From NCBI GenBank assembly GCA_004154925.1, contig QJNS01000038.1:62001-126000 (forward strand): a stretch of DNA of 64,000 nt, in the 5' to 3' direction. Positions within the stretch are counted from its first letter, which is position 1. The number at the start of each line of letters is the position of its first letter. The stretch is from Monosporascus cannonballus (Eukaryota; Ascomycota; Sordariomycetes; Xylariales). A program made the translations under genes and the position numbers. Of the stretch, positions 36,334 through 48,666 are shown piece by piece. The notes below the pieces were generated by a model that was not told the origin of the DNA, did not search any database, and saw nothing but the letters and a program-made list of their open reading frames with translations.

Positions 36334-39300
36334 ATGGCAATTTCGACTGTTGATCCTGAGTTGAGGGAGGAAGTGTACCCCAAGGATGAGTTTGTCGACA
36401 GACAGTATGTCAAGAGCACCTCTTCGGACGAGCAGTATGAACAAGAGCCATGGAAGCACTGTCAGGACCCCATCATTGCTTATCTTAGCCTCCGGGTCCA
36501 GGACCGAGAAAGGTTCAAGAACAATCTAGGGAAAGAACAACAAGACCGCATCACGCGTGACCTTGGGAAGATTGAACAGATTCGGGAGCGATTTTCGATG
36601 TACAAAAAGAATAAGTGCTTGATAGAAAAACTCGAAAATACCAAAAAGGAGTGGAAGGAGGAAGTGGCAAGAAACGTTCGGAATTTCTTGCGAGACTTAG
36701 AAAGCGACCAGAGGACAGTTCAAGATTGGAGAAGAGATGCCGATGTCCCCGAAGTACTACGCGACGACTTGGAGAAACTATGTGCAAGCCGGTTGGAATC
36801 CAAGTACCAGAGGCATTCAATGCTTATTCGACGATTGGCAAGTTGGGGAACGGACGGATCGAGGCCGAATGATGCTTCGAAGCCCCCTAGCACGAATCGA
36901 AGGGGTTCCTTCTTTTGGGGGAAGAAGCCTGGCTTGGACCAGCCAACTCAGTCTCAGCCGACGCCAGCAATCCCAGAGAATCCTCAGCCCAACAGCGCAG
37001 CTGGAGATGTCGGACCTGATCCCATGTCTGGATTTAAAGCCTATGCCATGTACTTCAAAAAGGCCAGCGACAAGGGCACCTGGATCGGCAAGACGTGCAA
37101 GAATCAAAATATCCCTGGCGAGTTTCCGAATCAAAAGATTCCAATGGACAAGATCCTCACCGGGGAGCATGAAAACCCATTGATGCAGAAGTGCCCACGG
37201 GATACCATTCGGTACTTCCACTTCCCAACAAACAACATGTCCTGGATCGAGGTGAGATACAGACGATGATCAAACTATGACGCACTGGCTAACCTAGACT
37301 ATTGGCAGACAGCGATTGCCAGGTATTACAATGAGGAACCGCAGGCGATCAATGACCGCAAGCCTTACGATCCAACAGCAGGGAAGACACAGAAATTGCT
37401 CGCGCGCGAGTTCTGGCGAGGGCAAATGCACGGAACCGGAAGCGCATCGGCAGGTAGAGGGCGCATTCGGAAAGATAGGGAAAACCCAGCTCAGACGCGG
37501 CGGGACAGGCCTAGACCAGGAGGTATTGTGCATGCACGGCATATGAGATCCAGGTGCTCCATCATCCCTCGCGGTAGGCCCAGCTCTTTTGATCTCTTCG
37601 GTTCTTTCTAAGGAGAAATGCAGATCCCGTACAGGGCGACCAAAGCAGCAACTCGGATTCCCCGTCTTCGCCAACCACAGGTTCATTCCCAGGGAACGAC
37701 AAGAACATCGCGCTATTCGTGAGTATGGCCTCCGTTGCTTGTCCGCAACACACTCTAACAATTCATCTTTAGCTTCCATATTTACACTGGGAGACGAGTA
37801 GCCGGCGCGCCAAAATGGTACAGGTTATCAACGAAGTAATGGGCCATGAGGTAAAACCGCCAAGGCTGAGTAATGTCGTGGAAGAGACCAAGAAGAAACA
37901 TTCGAAAAATAGAGGAAATCTGAAACAGGAACTGCCGCTCAAATACAAGTGAGTTTATTCCCGGTCTTTCTGTGATGCGAACGTTTGGACTAATTAGGCC
38001 GTTATTAGGACACTGCTGGGCACGTATCTGATGACAGTCGCCAAGGTAGCAGACGAAATGGACTTTGAAGCCGACGAGAGACTGCTACGGGAGTACGTCA
38101 AGGCGGATGCTCCGCTACATATACGACGCACACTTGACCAATACTACTTTGTCACCCTAGATGACACCTCGCAGCGGGACAAAGATCAGGTAGTCTACCG
38201 AGGCACGAAAGCAGGTCACAGTCTGCCTAGCGACACCACACGTGTGGTCATGGTCGATCAGTTGTGGCTGTGGATACTCGACGATAGTAAGTCCCAGACC
38301 ACATCTATAGAGAAATTATACACTCACTTTCTACCAAGACACAATCATCACTTCGTTCCCGAGACGATTGGGCAGGAATAAGCCCGACTCCTCGGGAGTC
38401 CACAAGAGTCTCCGGGAGCGCCTGGATACAAAGCGAGAGGAAATCAAGTCTATTTATCATCTTGGTACTATTCCCGTAAGCTATATGCCGTTTAACCACT
38501 CGCGCTAAAACATTAATAGCGCTCATCATCATCGATCAATGCTCACGCGTCTTCTTTGATCGGACTAAACCCCTTGATAAGCGACCTGAAGTTATGGACT
38601 TGTTCGCATCCGCCATTGGTAATGTCGTGAGTCGCAAGGTTGGATCCCAAAATACTGGTCTGCTTACTGACGACATTAGACGGAGATGACATCCATCGCC
38701 TACGGGAGCTTTTGGGAGCGCACAGCTCTGCATGCCAGTAACATGTTGCCCAATAGCCCGAGCAAGCCCGGGAACCAGTACCTCAATATCAACCCCGAGG
38801 GCGTGCTCTTCAAAGAGGCACAAGACATCACGGAGGAACTAAAGATTATGAAGAGGATTTATACCGAGCAGCTGAACGTCGTCAAGGACTTCAAGAGACA
38901 TCTTTTTCACCCCACGGGCAAAGACACCCCACAGGGGGAGACCGCGATGCTCAAGAAGCTGTTGCTAGATGTCGCGAAGAACCAAACAGCAAGCAAAGAT
39001 CGGACTGACTCCTTCAATGATGAAGAGACCAGATCTCAGTCGGAGGCTTTGGAGGCAACTCTCCACGAGGCCGAAGGGACTCTGGAGCTCATTGAGAGCC
39101 GGCAGGCCGAGATACAAGATCTGGAGGACTCGGCGCTCCGTACTTGCCAGCAGGTACGCGGCATATGTGACCGCCTAAAGTGAACAAAACTCTGACCCGA
39201 GAGGCAGCTTCAAGACCTTCTGTCCTTGAAACAGCAACAAGCCTCCATCGTGGAGGCGAAGGCCGCTCTCCAAAGAGCTGACGAGAGCGTCAAACAGGGC

Positions 39301-39926
39301 CGGGCCATTATGGCGTTCACGATAGTCACTATTTTCTTCGTAGGTGATCCCGAAACGGATTATTCGCGTAGCGACACTAATACAAGTACCGTCTCCCAAA
39401 TACAGCTGCCCCTAGGCTTCTTCGCCGCGTTCTTCGGCATGAACAACGCCGAAACCAGCGACGCGACATGGATGAGCCTGAACGAGCAGATAGCGTACAT
39501 GTGTAAGTTTCCGCCGCGCCCGGACGCTGCCATCTCCCGGGTTTCGGGTTCTGACTAGCGAGGGTAGTCGGGCTGTCCGCCGTCGTCATCGCCATCTCCA
39601 TCTCCATTGCCTTCAGCCCGTGGATCCGCACCATCATCCGGGTAGTCCTGAGGGTGCCCTACCACGTGCTGGACGAGTATACGCAGCTCCGGGACAAGTG
39701 GGCGAGGAGCCCCCTGAACCACGTTACGTTGGAGCAGAAGACGAACAGGTGGCTCCAGGGCCGGAAGAACCGCCGCCAGGCGCAGAAGAAGGAGGAGAAG
39801 GAGAATGAGGACGCGGAAGACGGCCCGAAGGTAGCCGGCCCCGCGAGGCCTCGAAGTGATCCCGACAAGGCGGGTTCGGCTGCGTGGTGGCGGAGAAGGG
39901 GGAAAGCCCAGGGTGGGCTGGTTTGA
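36334..39926 (+). CDS. CorA-like Mg2+ transporter family protein (fungal, large N-terminus)
   Basis: Predicted membrane protein of 1005 residues in 11 exons: 36334-37251, 37309-37553, 37613-37718, 37773-37948, 38009-38286, 38339-38464, 38520-38626, 38680-39153, 39208-39339, 39406-39502, 39568-39926. The exon sum is divisible by three and all introns are 52-66 bp GT..AG. The CorA signature G-M-N is at residues 865-867, after a first membrane helix (about 844-864). A second helix is at 889-906, and the C-terminus is basic and cytosolic-like. The middle has typical fungal blocks: LPYLHWET, RRTLDQYYF, DQVVYRGT, VMVDQLWLWILDD. Coiled-coil text precedes the helices. CorA proteins move Mg2+ or related divalent cations as pentamers; the substrate here is inferred. 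The upstream GTG at 36331 is not the start; ATG is at 36334. Intact. Confidence 0.88.
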
Positions 39927-40798
39927 TGTGCGGTGGAAGCACGCTTGGGGTTTTCATGTTATTGGGGACTTGAAGGTAAGATTCAGATTACACTAAAAAC
40001 TTTCTTTGCGGGAACCCTAGAGGCAGTCTCCTTCTCGACGTAACTTGGGCCTCCCTGTCAGCCTCTTGTCGAATAATAGGGGTATATCTGTTAGTCATCA
40101 AAAATCTCCCAACACCCTGGAACAACCTTGTTCCGGCGGAGCCCGTCGAAGTGTGTGTACTCCTATACACGTTTGTATGAGACTTTACCTGACCCTACGG
40201 TGGACCCTGTGAAGGTAACTAACAAAGAATACCCCTGAGAGTTGTAGCCACCACTCCGTAGAGCTCAATTCTAGTCAAGACAATTATCACTTTCCACACC
40301 TTATGGAACCTTATCTTCCGATCAGCTTAACTGTGACACCTCTTCTCTGTGTTACGGGGTACAGATGAGGCACGCTAATAACGGGGGCTCCTTTGTGCCG
40401 TCTCATAGAATCATAAAAACGGACATCTGGACTCGAGTAGATGGAATTAAGCCTTTCCACTCTTTTATTTTTTTAATTTTTTTTCCAGCGCTCGCTGCCC
40501 GCTCTTTCGTATATGGTAAGGATGTGCCTACCCAGCTCGCTCCTCTATATGAGCACGTACTCGTACTCGGAGATCGGTAGTCCTCAGGTGAGCTTCAGGC
40601 TCTTGGTAGAATCAATACGAGGCCCCGGTGGTGCGCCTTATAAGTGGGTGGGTCTATTATGTGGCGCTTAGCATAGCATAATGCCTAACTCAGGGTCATG
40701 ATCTACGTATTCCCTCGTAACACCGAAAGCGTCTTCTAGCTCCTGTGGAGGGCTTCCACGCCTCAACGTACGGACTGCTGCCGCAACCAAAGGCCTAC
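39927..40798. other. Intergenic between convergent genes
   Basis: 3' flanks of the transporter (plus) and the C2H2 gene (minus). Short frames only, no family features. Nothing supported. Confidence 0.5.
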
Positions 40799-41991
40799 CT
40801 AGTCCTCCATGGCCTCCTCGGCGATCGCCGCTTTAGCTTCCTCCGCGGCCTCCGGGGCTTCAATAGTGAGCTCGTCGTCCTCGACTGAGCCCATCGCGGC
40901 GTCACCCTTGGCCAGCTGCGCTTGGGCTTCCGCCGCCAGGACCGCCTGACGCCGCTTCCAGTAGTCCTCCTCGACCCGGGCGACTTGGTCGATGAGGACT
41001 TCCTTTTCCAGCCACTCCTGCTTGTATGCCTCTTCTAACTGGTTGCACTCTCGCCGAAGGAGCTCGCCCTCCCTCGTCGCCCACTTGACGTTGGCTACGC
41101 ACAGCTTGTATAGCGACTCCATGTCCATGGCCAGCTCCTTGCTGGTGAAGCCTTGCTGTTCGGTCAGGGGAGTGAAGAACTCGTCGCTGATGTCTTCGCT
41201 GCCGTTGCCATCGCCGGATGCGTCACCTTGGCCTGCGGCATGGGACTGAGGGGTCTTTAGTATGATTTTCAGTTGCTTCCCTTTGCTGCCCTGTGCCTGC
41301 ATAGACTTTGGGACTGGGTCGGACGGTCGCAATGCTTCGGTTTCGTGTACGGTGCGCATGTGCTTGGCGAGTGCATCGGATCTCGTAAAAGCACGGTCGC
41401 ATTCTAGAGCCTGGTTAGTACGCCATCGTGGCTAGACGCACCGCGAATGGTCTAAGCGGTCGTACCTGGCAGGTAGCAGTAGAAAGGTTTCTCTCTGGTA
41501 TGACTCCTCATGTGGGCCTTCAGAGCATAACCGCTGGCATGTGGCATGCTCTTCCGCGGACAGCCGTTCCATTCGCATGTGTATTTTTTCTGGCGGCTTT
41601 CGATGTGGTCGTTATGTATATGCTCTACCAGCCTGTCCATGTTGCCGAGATCACCGGCCTGACATCCGTCCCAGGCACAATTCGTGACCTGTTCTTGGAA
41701 CTCCTCCTCGTCCAGCTTCGCATTAATGGGCGAATTGGGCACGTCGCCGGATGTGTCTGATGATATGTCACCATCGAGATCGTTCTCTTCTTCCCCGGGC
41801 TCGGGCTCTGGGTCTACGTGTACTGCGGACGAAGCTCTGGATCCGTCACCAAGCTTTTGGCGTTTGAAGGGTGGCAAGACTGGCTCTTCGGCGATCGTGC
41901 TGTCATCAAAGTCATTTCCAGGTTCTGGAGAATCCGAAGACAAGGAGCTGATGGATGATGACGATAGGTCGGAGTCGGCTAATAAGACCAT
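40799..41991 (-). CDS. C2H2 zinc-finger regulator (GLI-type fingers, possibly Iec1/INO80-like)
   Basis: 376-residue nuclear protein in two exons (41991-41466 and 41403-40799) with a 62-bp intron (41404-41465). The join restores the third finger across the splice (CYLPECDRAFTRSDALAKH). The N-terminus is Ser/Asp/Glu-rich (residues 1-100) with a basic patch PFKRQK. Three fingers lie at about 105-129, 139-164 and 172-195, the first with the long GLI-like spacing CAWDGC...HIHNDH. The C-terminal half has an amphipathic Glu/Arg/Ala-rich stretch, probably coiled coil (about 240-310). This finger layout followed by a coiled coil resembles fission-yeast Iec1, a subunit of the INO80 remodeller, but I cannot confirm orthology. 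ATG at 41991 is used; the GTG further upstream is not. Confidence 0.8.
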
Positions 41992-43405
41992 CTTGGTGTC
42001 GTTCACTGGATATCGGGAGTCGCGCCGGTGAAAATGATGGCGTGCGTTAGAGATCCCGTAGGAGAAAGATAAGAAGCTATGATGTTTGAGCTTGTAGATG
42101 GGCGTCGTGGTCGATGATGTAGAGGATTGTATTACGAATTTGTCGCAAGTCGAAGGGAGGGATACGCTCTATGGCGCAGAATAGCTGAAAGTGTGTAAGT
42201 AAGTGTGTAAATAGGATGTAAGTACCTAACTTACTTAGTAGGTACCTAGGCAGGTTGATTAGATTGGCCCGGCGAGGCTGGCCATCCCCAACTGAATTGT
42301 CGCAATTCCGGTCACCAATTGGCAGCCTCGGTTCAGAATTTAGAGTTACGATACCTGCCTACATAGTGCTTCTTTGTATTACGCAGGGGGTATGGCCGCA
42401 GGTAGATAGGAAGGAGGGTTGATGTGAAGGTACTTCCCGCCTTATTGAAAACTTACCTGAGGCCGTCTCATTCGCGCCACCTATCTAGATGTACCGGATA
42501 TGTACCTGTGTAGAGGTAGGTGCCCAATGGGACGGCGGTAGACGGCTAGTACATATTCTCAGTGCTGTGTCCTGCGACGTCATCATGGAAAGAACCACAT
42601 GCAACATGCAGCCCTTAGAAGAAGCAGCATTTGGAGAGCACTCGGAGAAGGAGCTTCGTGTTTGCTTGCTCCCTACCATAGTTCTAGGCATGATGCATAC
42701 CTGTAGTGCATATCCGCAACAGACTTTACCTATCCACTATGCGGCTTAAGAGGTATATATGTACCTGACTAGCCAACCGCCTGCGCAGGCTGGGACCGTA
42801 CAACGCATACAGGATGAAGGAGAGTCTAGCAGCCAGCCACCTCATTCGCGTTTCCCACAGCGTCAGGCTCCTGATGACTCCATCAAGAGATGCATAGCCC
42901 ACTTCGGATTTCGTAATATCGTTAATCCATCACCCCAATCCAATTATCATTGGGGCTTCCCATCTTTGAACCTTACAGTGCGGTTAGCTTCCTCTCACAA
43001 ACTGTCTCGTCTCAATGCGTCGCATCCAAATGCAAACTTTATTGTTTAAAATTACACGATATCCTCACCTCCTACCTACATGTGCTTGAAGCCGCTACTC
43101 CCCGCGAATACTACCAATTATACGACTATACCGACCGAGCAGATTCCCTGAGCTGAGGCTGCCCCTAAATAGCGTCAGGGTCCGGGTTCTGACATCCCCC
43201 CCCNNNNNNNNNNGGGCCCGGGGCGGCCCACCCCCCCCCCCCCCCGGGCCTGAATCGGCCTGAATTGGCCCTACCGCTCCACAGGTACTAGTTCGACCGG
43301 GTTCCATTTATTAGGTAGTCAACCTCGAAACAGGCACCCAACAACTCCTACTACGAATACAATACACCCGTTCGACGACGACATTGCATAGACAGTACTT
43401 CCACC
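41992..43405. other. Divergent intergenic region between C2H2 gene and abp1
   Basis: Holds the promoters of two divergently transcribed genes. Contains short TAGGTACCTA-like repeats at 42225-42250 and a sequence gap. No convincing frame. Confidence 0.5.
43204..43213. other. Assembly gap (10 N) in C homopolymer
   Basis: Ten N flanked by poly-C (43196-43203 and 43230-43245) and GGGCCCGGGG. Most likely a sequencing failure at a G/C-homopolymer, about 190 bp upstream of the abp1 start. Frames crossing it are artefacts. Confidence 0.95.
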
Positions 43406-46029
43406 ATGGCGTCGTTGAATCTCTCCATCAACGGGCCGTCCATTCGAAGCAGCTATCAGGGCGTCGTCAACGCCCCAGCCCCGCCCGCCGGAAGCTCCTC
43501 GACATACGCTCATTGGGCTTTGTTCTCAGTCCAAGCTCCCCTCGCCAATGCCTTCCAGGACTCGGGAAACAAGGAGAGTATCCTAAAAGTCCAGTCGACC
43601 GGCGAAGGGGAGTTAGAGGAGCTCGTTGAGGATTTCAATGAGGGCCGCATTCAATTCGCTTTCCTGAAGATCAAGGACCCCAACAGCGGCCTACCTAAAC
43701 ACGCTCTGATAGCATGGGTTTGTTTACTTTCTCTATGGCTAGAGTATGTTCCTAACAGCTAATATGCTATCAGTGCGGCGGAGGTGTTCCTGAGAGGACA
43801 AAGGGCTACTTCACCAGCCATCTCAACGCCGTTACCAAAGTCCTCCATGTGCGCGAGCACTGTCAAGCCACCCTACCAATAAGAGAAACGCTAACTGGGA
43901 ATAGGGATACCACGTACAAATCACGGCTCGCTCCGACGCCGACCTCGAACCCGCAACTATTCTTCAGAAAGTTGCCGATGCATCTGGTGCTAAGTACACC
44001 GCCGGAGGTAGCGCACCTGTAAAGTCCGGCGGAGCTCTGCCGCCGGTCAAGGCGAAGCCTGTCTTTGCCTCCGTTTCGGGCTCCAGTTCCTTTAACCCCA
44101 TAGTCGCCGCACGAAACGCGAGCTTGAGACAGAAGACCAACGACGACGGTTGGGGCGATGATGCACCCCCGGTTACTAGGAGCGAGATTCAAAAGGTCGA
44201 GTCGGCGTACAAGCCCACCAAGGTCAACATGGCCGAGTTGACAAGCCAGAAGCAGGAACCGTCAAGGTTCAATGGGTCCGCTCAGCAGGAAGCGCCCAGG
44301 TCTGATGTCATTGGTGGATCATATCAGCCGGTAGGAAAGGTCGACATTGCGGCGATCCGAGCAGCTGCGAAAGACAAGCAAGATGAAAGGCCTGCGCCGG
44401 TGAAAGGGACCTATCAGCCTGTAGGGAAAGTTGACATCGCTGCTATCAGAGCCCAAGCACAGAAGCCATCCGAGCCGGAGCCCGAACCCGAAGACCGTCA
44501 ACTATCCCTCGCGGAGCGGAGTGCCGCATTCAAGCAGTCCGAGCGCTTGACAGAACTGCCTAAGCCGAAGGTTGCCAAGAAGTGGAGCGGCGCCTCTACG
44601 TTCACCGGGACGAAGGCACCCACCCCTGGGGCCTTCGGATTTGGCAGTCCTTCCCCTGCTGCAGGGACTCCCCCTGTCGGTTCCGCTAGCAGAACTTTCG
44701 CCGATCAGGGTGGGAAGACCCCTGCCCAGATCTGGGCCGAGAAGAAAGCGGCTCAAGGTGGAAGTATCTCCGGTTCGCCTGCGGCCTCTCCCGTTTCGCC
44801 TCAGGTGAGTGGAAGCAAGGGGGCACAGGGGGGTTGGCAGAGTGGGTACACCGGAAAGAGCTGGGCACCCGTCCAACCCGCAGGTTATGGGCGTGGTATC
44901 GCTGGGCAGAAAACTGGCGACACGGTGAACAGCCAAGAGGCGCCGGCTTCCCCGTCCGGGAGCGTTAGCGCCATCCGCGACCGCTTCAAGGAGGCTCAGC
45001 CGACAGCTCCTCAGCCGCCGTCTCCTCAGCCTCCATCGGCCCGGAAGGTTCCGACGCCCACCGAAGAGCCTACCAGAGAGGAAGAGCGGGGACCGCCGCC
45101 TCCGCCTATGGGTGCTCGGCCTACTGCCGATGCTCCATCAGGGCCTTCGGGAGGATTCGCACTCCCCGGAATGCCCCCTCGGCCACCTTCGCCGACCGCC
45201 GAGGAAGCGGAAGAGCCCAAGCGCGAGACATCTCCCATTCGGGTGGCCATGCCGGTTCCTCGAGGGCCCGAACCCGAGGTCGAGCCGGCACACGAGCCAC
45301 CTCGCTCGCTCCCCACCCGGCCGCTCGAACGGGAGGCGCCGAAGGAAGAACAGCTGCCGGCAGAAGAGGAATCGTTCGACCCCCGCGCGGCCGCCACGGC
45401 TGTTGCGGCAGAACAGTTCGGTCGTGCTCCCGTCGAAGAGGCACCGGCCGCTACGAGCGGCGGCAAGCGCGCGTTGATCCAGTACGACTACGACAAGGCC
45501 GAGGACAACGAGATAGACCTCCGCGAGGGCGAGTACGTGACCAACATCGACATGGTCGACGAGGACTGGTGGATGGGCACCAACTCCCGCGGCGAGGTTG
45601 GCCTGTTCCCGAGCAACTACGTAGAGCTCGTCGACGATGCTGGTGCCGGCGCACCGGCCACGGCGCCCCAACCCGCCGCTTCTCAGCCTGTAGCAGCAGC
45701 GCCTTCGCCGGCTCCCGCCGCTGCCGCGCCCCAGCAGCAGCCTGAGCCTGCCGCCGCCGCCGCTAGCGGGCACACTGCCACGGCCGAATTTGACTACGAG
45801 GCCGCCGAGGATAACGGTGAGTTTTTATGACGGATAACTTCTTCTGCATATTCCAATCCACTTATATTTTCCCGCGTTAAGCAATTGGCTAACGGTCCAT
45901 GCAGAGTTGAGCTTCCCCGAGGGCGCGAAGATCACGAACCTCGAGTTCCCCGACGAGGACTGGTGGTTCGGTCACTACAAGGGAGCCAGCGGTCTGTTCC
46001 CTGCCAACTACGTGAAGCTGGATCAATAA
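43406..46029 (+). CDS. abp1: Actin-binding protein Abp1 (ADF-H and two SH3 domains)
   Basis: 807-residue cortical actin-patch protein in four exons: 43406-43717, 43774-43848, 43905-45816, 45905-46029 (sum divisible by three). The ADF-homology domain (about 1-135) binds F-actin. A middle region has two near-identical YQPVGKVDIAAIRA repeats and the related AYKPTKVNMAEL. A long Pro/Ala/Glu-rich linker follows. SH3 domain 1 is at about 650-705 (ALIQYDYDKAEDNE, EDWWMGT, GLFPSNYVEL) and SH3 domain 2 at about 752-807 (ATAEFDYEAAEDNE, EDWWFG, GLFPANYVKL). The last intron splits SH3-2. The start ATG sits in CCACCATGGC, a strong fungal context. In yeast Abp1 recruits and activates Arp2/3 and links endocytic patches to kinases; the same role is expected here. 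Two tandem SH3 domains are the usual filamentous-fungus form. Intact. Confidence 0.95.
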
Positions 46030-48112
46030 TAACCTCGCCTCCCATCACCGTCGCGATCGTCCATCGCCCGATGAAACGATGGACGCTTTCTGTTGACGTA
46101 TATCATACGAGTGAGAGAGAAATAAAAAGTGCTAGCGGAATCGGGGCCTAGGCGGATGTGTGCTTTGAGATAATTTATAAAGAGTTTACACCGTACTTCG
46201 TCTTGCTTGCCCTCTCATCTCTTGCTAGTCTATCCTAGACACGATGGCATCGTCGGTCTGACTTGTAGCTAGTAAATGTGGCTGTGATATACGTTATATG
46301 CCAATTGATCTGCCAGGCTTTAATAATTGGCTGAAGATACTCAAGGTGCTTCATTAACCCCATTATGCCGAAGTCTTTTGTCCTTAGTACGAATAAAATC
46401 CATAAGCTGGGTTTGATTTTCAAAATAGCATGTTTAGTAGTGTTCAATCTAGATGCATTTCCATAATAGCATTTTGCGCTTTGTACCTATAGCGATATTT
46501 TCGAGATGCGTATATACTAGATAATGCGACATATGTATTACTGCATAAGGCTTGCCTCTTTTATTGGGCAATCGTAGTGCATGCCTAAATAGGTGATGGG
46601 TATCTGAACAGATAGAGTGCTTTGTGCGTCACGTCATAATTACATAATCGGGTTTCTTGGTCAGATAGTAAGGCTGCATCTACCTATTTTTATCTTGAAA
46701 CTGGTAAGAGGCGAAGCCCCGAGATTGATGGGTGCTAGTTATTCTCCTTGCCAATTAATACACAGCCTCCAAGTACATCAGAAATGAACGGAAACTATTT
46801 ATGCAAAGACCGGGAGTATCCTTGTGTGTAGTCAGGAACTTAATTATCTTACCTAGCTGCCGTCCTTTCCTTCCAAAGTCCGTCTCGCCCGCATCCAAGT
46901 TCTTGGTCGCCGGGCCCCATTGGCTGGCTAGGACAACCCTACCATGGCATTGGGCGACCAGCTACCAGGGGGAAGGCGATCTCAGTGCCGAATTTCCGAG
47001 TTTCTGTTGCACCTAACCCAAGTTCAGGCTTCCCCAAGCGCCGGCAAACTCCGGAAATAACGGCAAGTATCATCAGGGCGGCCGCAGTGCAGCAAATCGT
47101 GATTATTCCCAAGATCCCCACATACCTACGCCAGCTCTGAGTGGCTCAGATTACCGTGCAGAAGCGTGGAAACCGTTACAGAAACAGTTGCAGCCAACCT
47201 GGTACCTGATGAGAATTTGATATAGCGCGCAACATGCGATTGGCGGGAAAGGGAGTGGAAGCGGAACTGAGATTCTTGCGCCTAGGTACTAACGCGCGTG
47301 TTGTTGCCCAACCAGGCACAGACCGCTTCCCATAAGTGCATATCCATATGAAGACGACCCCTACCAACGAGGCGCATGATCAACGCGATCTGCTATGCCC
47401 TCCTGTGCCTAGCCTGGTTACGCACACAACGCACATAAGTTTGGACCCTGACGATGCCGTTTACCGGTTCACTGACCCGTCCCTATTGCCATGCAGGCTG
47501 TGTAGCTGACTGGCCTGGGCCTGGACGTGGGCCTGGACGACCTCATCAAGTCCTCACCGTTCTCGTGTAATTCGCGGGCTTTCTTTTATAAAAAAAAAAT
47601 ATGACGGACGGGCCTTGCTACCTCAGCCTTTAGGACTATCCACCATCTGCCAAGCCAGCGCGAGAGTTCGGGGATCGAACCCAGCTTGGCAATAGGTAGT
47701 CCCCAGACGCAGCTAAATAACCCCTGTTGCTCGATCGCCAGTTCGATTTCTCACCTTTTCTGAACCTTCATTAACAGTTTTCCTCTTTTTCTTTCTTTTC
47801 CTAGATACCTGACCTAGGTAACGAAACAACAAGACATCCACTGGGCCGAAGTCAGCTTTCGAGCTCCTAATATACCATACCTAATCTCTACATACATACC
47901 GGTGCAACCTGCGTGTCCTAGTTAAGCTAGGAACATCATCACCTCGCAGAAAGGTTCGTCTGTCCCCATCCACCGGCGGTTTTCTTTTCCATAGCAGCCG
48001 CATCGCGCAGTGCGCAACGAGACCTCCGACCCAAACCCCAATAGGGCCTCGTAGGCCAGAGACGCTTCTTGTGTACTAACATCGGGTCCGCGACGAGCAG
48101 AAAACCGTCTAG
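46030..48112. other. Long intergenic region; no gene recognised
   Basis: Two kilobases with only short overlapping frames. Contains a poly-A run at 47588-47597 and a tRNA-like but unpaired patch at 47650-47725 (rejected as tRNA). The last ~250 bp are the likely promoter/leader of the CYSTM gene, including CT-rich stretches at 47755-47805. Confidence 0.5.
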
Positions 48113-48666
48113 ATGGCGAGCCAGGAGTACTACAACCAGGGCCCTCCCCAGGGCTACCCTCCGCCGGGCTATCCTCAACCTGTATGTGTACTCTCCCTGT
48201 CTCTCTTCCTTTCTCTTTCTCTTTTATGCGAAGCCTCCGTCGCACCATGCCGCAAAGGCTGTCTACCAAGACGCCTTGCTCAGTTACATGTCCCCTGCCG
48301 GACCGCTTGTCGCATCTTCCACCTCGGTTCCCTGGATATGTCCATGAATCACCTGATACTGCCCAGCTACTGCATCTGCCTACCGCAGGCTGTATCCCGC
48401 GCATTCTTTTATTTCTCTTTCTACCTTGGGAGTGACGCATCACTGGGCGAGGCTAACAGGACGGGATGCTGTAGGCCTATGGAGCGCCGCCGCCGGGCCA
48501 GTACTATCAGCCCCCAATGCAGTACCAACAAGCGCCCCCGCCGCCACCACCCCAGGAACAGAAGTCGGACAACTGCCTCAAGGCCTGCTTCGCCACCCTG
48601 TGCTGTTGCTTCGTGTGCGACTGCTGCTGCGACTGCTGTGAAACGTGCTGCGACTGCTGCCTATGA
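48113..48666 (+). CDS. Small Cys-rich CYSTM-type membrane-associated protein
   Basis: 86-residue protein in two exons, 48113-48181 and 48475-48666, with a 293-bp intron (long for this gene set; branch-like GGCTAAC at 48451, acceptor GTAG). The N-terminal half is Tyr/Pro/Gln-rich (QEYYNQGPPQGYPPPGYPQP, then APPPGQYYQPPMQY). The C-terminal 30 residues are CLKACFATLCCCFVCDCCCDC and more cysteines, ending at Leu-TGA. This is the layout of CYSTM proteins, small tail-anchored stress-tolerance factors in eukaryotes whose Cys-rich module associates with membranes. The cysteine tail is unusually dense. A middle exon inside the long intron cannot be excluded. The minus-strand frame 47922-48443 overlapping it has no features. 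Confidence 0.75.

Noticed and set aside
43095..43307. Minus-strand ORF spanning the N run
   Set aside because: Crosses an assembly gap and poly-C; artefact.
45026..45773. Long minus-strand ORFs opposite abp1
   Set aside because: Ser/Gly/Arg-rich mirror frames of the Pro/Ala/Glu-rich linker and SH3 region.
47650..47725. tRNA-like patch on the minus strand with GGTTCGATCCCC
   Set aside because: The T-loop-like sequence is present, but the putative acceptor stem pairs only at three or four bases and the T stem has a mismatch. At best a decayed relic.
47922..48443. 173-codon minus-strand ORF
   Set aside because: Overlaps the CYSTM gene exon 1 and its intron, Arg/Gly-rich, no family features.
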